Below are positions 63,920 to 64,000 of a DNA stretch of 64,000 nucleotides, piece after piece. The translations under genes were made by a program, and so were the position numbers. The number at the start of each line of letters is the position of its first letter. The first letter of the stretch is position 1. The notes beneath the pieces were generated by a model, which was not told where the DNA came from, made no database searches, and worked only from the letters and a program-made list of their open reading frames with translations. The DNA is from Agrococcus sp. ProA11 (lineage in GTDB: Bacteria; Actinomycetota; Actinomycetes; Actinomycetales; Microbacteriaceae), in NCBI RefSeq assembly GCF_039880525.1, contig NZ_CP156989.1, positions 2,601,900 to 2,665,899 on the forward strand, read 5' to 3'.

Positions 63920-64000
63920 ATGGCCCCGGACGAACGCACCGGACAACTCTGGTCCTCAGTCCTGGCGACCCTCGAGACCGATTCCCGAATTCCCCCGTCT
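63920..64000 (+). CDS. dnaA: Chromosomal replication initiator DnaA, N-terminal fragment
   Basis: The first 27 residues (MAPDERTGQLWSSVLATLET and onwards) run off the right edge. The pattern LWSSVLATLE is that of DnaA domain I, and the position beside rpmH and rnpA confirms it. GAGAGGA precedes the ATG. Confidence 0.92.
   Translation, partial: MAPDERTGQLWSSVLATLETDSRIPPS

Overview
The window is a high-GC actinobacterial chromosome segment that runs up to the replication origin: the last 81 bases are the start of dnaA. Gene order from dnaA backwards (rpmH, rnpA, yidD, yidC, khpB/jag, rsmG, parA, parB, trxA, trxB, murJ, a DUF6049 protein, CCA-adding enzyme, then rpsF-ssb-rpsR-rplI-dnaB) is the conserved actinobacterial arrangement. 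The proteins look like Microbacteriaceae (an Agrococcus-like genome is my best guess). That assignment is inference from protein style and gene order; I ran no search.

Layout. 1-1.6 kb: a truncated CopD/CtaG-type membrane protein, a dispersed repeat, an ion channel and HU. 1.8-4.0 kb: a divergent YczE membrane protein / MocR-type regulator pair. 4.1-6.7 kb: an LLM-class oxidoreductase overlapping a GH13 glycosidase. 6.8-11.9 kb: a zinc-economy block, with cysteine-poor ribosomal proteins S14, L33 and L28, a Fur-family regulator (Zur) and a ZnuABC-type importer with a Zur-like box. 11.9-17.5 kb: nadE, then a 2-oxoacid dehydrogenase E1alpha/E1beta/E2 cluster with a HisC-like aminotransferase. 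17.5-25.4 kb: a holin-like membrane protein, a hydrolase with a small helical partner, a tyrosine phosphatase, purB, a GAD-like protein, a zinc alcohol dehydrogenase and a furA-catalase operon. 25.5-32.1 kb: a rhodanese, small envelope proteins, an M20 peptidase, a flavin reductase, a YciI protein, an Fpg/Nei glycosylase and a NYN-domain protein. 32.2-41.2 kb: a tightly coupled polyamine-type uptake and catabolism operon of eight genes behind a palindromic operator candidate. 41.3-50.8 kb: a cysteine-less HesB-like protein, dnaB, the ribosomal/SSB operon, CCA enzyme, DUF6049 and murJ.

50.8-55.8 kb is the only clearly mobile region. A 4.9-kb unit has ISL3-family inverted repeats at both outer ends and an 8-bp target duplication outside them. 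Inside are an ISL3 remnant, a secreted chymotrypsin-like protease with a small lipoprotein, an IS481-type transposase fragment, a complete IS3 element and an ISL3 transposase with an altered C-terminus. It splits the usual murJ-trxB neighbourhood.

55.8-64 kb is the origin-proximal housekeeping block. A 1-kb gap between parA and rsmG carries five parS-like sites and a cluster of DnaA-box-like 9-mers. A second DnaA-box group lies just upstream of dnaA. No tRNA, rRNA or CRISPR array was recognised.
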